A stretch of 5,982 bases of DNA, taken from the NCBI GenBank assembly GCA_017508345.1, contig JAFVZD010000024.1, positions 1-5,982 on the forward strand, written 5' to 3'. Source of the DNA: Clostridia bacterium. GTDB lineage: Bacteria; Bacillota_A; Clostridia; Christensenellales; UBA1242. Position numbers and translations under genes: made by a program. Of this stretch, positions 5,014 through 5,982 are shown piece after piece (the stretch's first letter is position 1; each line of letters opens with the position of its first letter). The notes beneath the pieces are model-generated. The model saw only the letters and a program-made list of their open reading frames with translations. It was not told where the DNA came from and did not search any database.

Positions 5014-5982
5014 ATGATAACAATTACCGATTTGGAATTGAGTTTTGGTGGAGCACCATTATTCAAGGATGTTAACCTAAAATTTACACCTGGCAACTGC
5101 TATGGTGTAATAGGTGCAAATGGAGCTGGTAAATCCACCTTTCTCCGCCTACTTTCAGGTGACCTAGATGTCAGTCGTGGTTATATCGAGATACCACCCA
5201 AAATGCGTATGTCTGTGCTAAAACAAGACCACTTTCAATTCGACAAATACAATGTAATGGACACCGTTATTATGGGTAACCAACATCTATACGATATTAT
5301 GAAGCAAAAGGATGCACTATACTCAAAGCCAGATTTTAGCGAAGAGGATGGTATATTAGCTGCTGAGTTGGAGGCAGAATTCGGCGAAATGAATGGTTAC
5401 GAGGCTGAGACCGATGCTGCCAAGTTACTAGCTGGACTGGGAGTAGATGAGAGCCTACACTACGCACCTATGGCAGACCTCAATGGTGCCATCAAGGTAA
5501 AAGTTTTGCTGGCACAAGCACTATTTGGTTATCCCGAGATATTACTATTGGACGAGCCTACCAACCATATGGATACTCAGAGTATAGAATGGCTAGAGGA
5601 GTTTTTGATTAACTACCAAGGCACAGTTATAGTGGTTTCTCACGATAGACACTTTTTGAATACCGTTTGTACCCACATCGTGGATATTGATTATGGTAAG
5701 ATAAAAATGTGGGTAGGTAACTATGACTTTTGGTATGAGTCCAGTCAATTAATGCTCCAACTCACCAAACAGCAGAACAAAAAGAAAGAGGAAAAAATAG
5801 AGGAACTCAAGGCATTTATCCGTAGATTTGGTGCCAAAAAGAGTCTAGCAAAACAAGCAACCAGTAGAAAGAAAATGCTAGACAAAATCCAATTGGAAGA
5901 GATGCCTGCGTCCAATAGAAAATATCCTTATATCAACTTTAAATCCGAGCGTGAGTTAGGTAAAGATATTCTCCAAGTAGAA
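5014..5982 (+). CDS. ABC-F family ATPase, YkpA/YbiT-like (3' end outside window)
   Basis: ABC-F proteins are soluble tandem ATPases that bind the ribosomal E site and act on translation or antibiotic protection, not transport. The visible 323 residues cover the first nucleotide-binding domain and most of the inter-domain linker. Full-length relatives have about 530-540 residues, so the second ATPase domain is cut off by the window edge. Visible motifs are Walker A GANGAGKST (34-42), Q-loop Q71, Walker B ILLLDEP (176-182) with D180 and the catalytic E181, D-loop near HMD (185-187), and the H-switch SHDRHF (209-214) with H210. The usual LSGGQ-type signature is replaced by MADLNGAIKVKVLLAQAL (153-170). 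As I recall, a degenerate first signature is normal for YkpA/YbiT. A charged helical linker (about 240-310), with KKKEEKIEEL and KQATSRKKML, matches the P-site tRNA-interaction linker region of this subgroup. No transmembrane segment is present. A housekeeping YkpA-like role is more likely than antibiotic resistance. Confidence 0.93.
   Translation, partial: MITITDLELSFGGAPLFKDVNLKFTPGNCYGVIGANGAGKSTFLRLLSGDLDVSRGYIEIPPKMRMSVLKQDHFQFDKYNVMDTVIMGNQHLYDIMKQKDALYSKPDFSEEDGILAAELEAEFGEMNGYEAETDAAKLLAGLGVDESLHYAPMADLNGAIKVKVLLAQALFGYPEILLLDEPTNHMDTQSIEWLEEFLINYQGTVIVVSHDRHFLNTVCTHIVDIDYGKIKMWVGNYDFWYESSQLMLQLTKQQNKKKEEKIEELKAFIRRFGAKKSLAKQATSRKKMLDKIQLEEMPASNRKYPYINFKSERELGKDILQVE

Noticed and set aside
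1..5982. CRISPR array, tRNA, rRNA, insertion sequence or attachment site
   Set aside because: I saw no regularly spaced repeats, cloverleaf-forming segments, transposase motifs or terminal inverted repeats. The gaps are short and filled by terminators, promoters and ribosome binding sites.
5014..5982. ABC-F gene as an antibiotic-resistance determinant
   Set aside because: The motifs and linker match the housekeeping YkpA/YbiT type rather than the resistance subgroups. No attenuation leader or mobile-element context is visible.

Overview
The window is AT-rich (roughly 60% A+T by eye). All visible genes lie on the plus strand, use the standard bacterial code, have purine-rich Shine-Dalgarno sites, and end in short hairpins followed by T-runs. 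This suggests a low-GC Gram-positive-type bacterium (Bacillota, perhaps an uncultured clostridial or gut lineage). The transporter and the YkpA/YbiT-type ABC-F protein fit that. The aspartyl-tRNA synthetase carries signature blocks I associate mainly with alphaproteobacterial enzymes, so the taxonomic call is tentative.

Layout: bases 1-306 are the 3' end of an unrecognised gene encoding an acidic, probably helical C-terminus, followed by a strong terminator (319-355). A near-consensus promoter (379-407) drives an unrecognised 343-residue protein (447-1478), whose stop codon lies in the loop of its own terminator (1468-1493). A second near-consensus promoter (1505-1533) and a strong ribosome binding site lead a 12-helix GPH/SLC45-like MFS transporter (1565-3064) with an unusual lysine/alanine-rich C-terminal tail, closed by a terminator (3083-3112). 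A third promoter (3134-3162) precedes aspS (3198-4946). A perfect hairpin with a weak T-tract (4958-4986) separates aspS from a YkpA/YbiT-like ABC-F ATPase (5014 to the window end, truncated).

Three of the genes look like separate transcription units, each with its own promoter and terminator, so the window does not read as one pathway operon. AspRS and the ABC-F protein both belong to translation, and some read-through between them is plausible. The transporter and the orphan protein have no evident link to them or to each other. I saw no tRNA, rRNA, CRISPR array, insertion sequence or phage gene, and no convincing new multi-gene system. The least ordinary points are the orphan repeat-like protein, the stop codon inside a terminator loop, the AspRS subtype, the transporter tail, and a marked excess of CTAG with scarcity of GATC.
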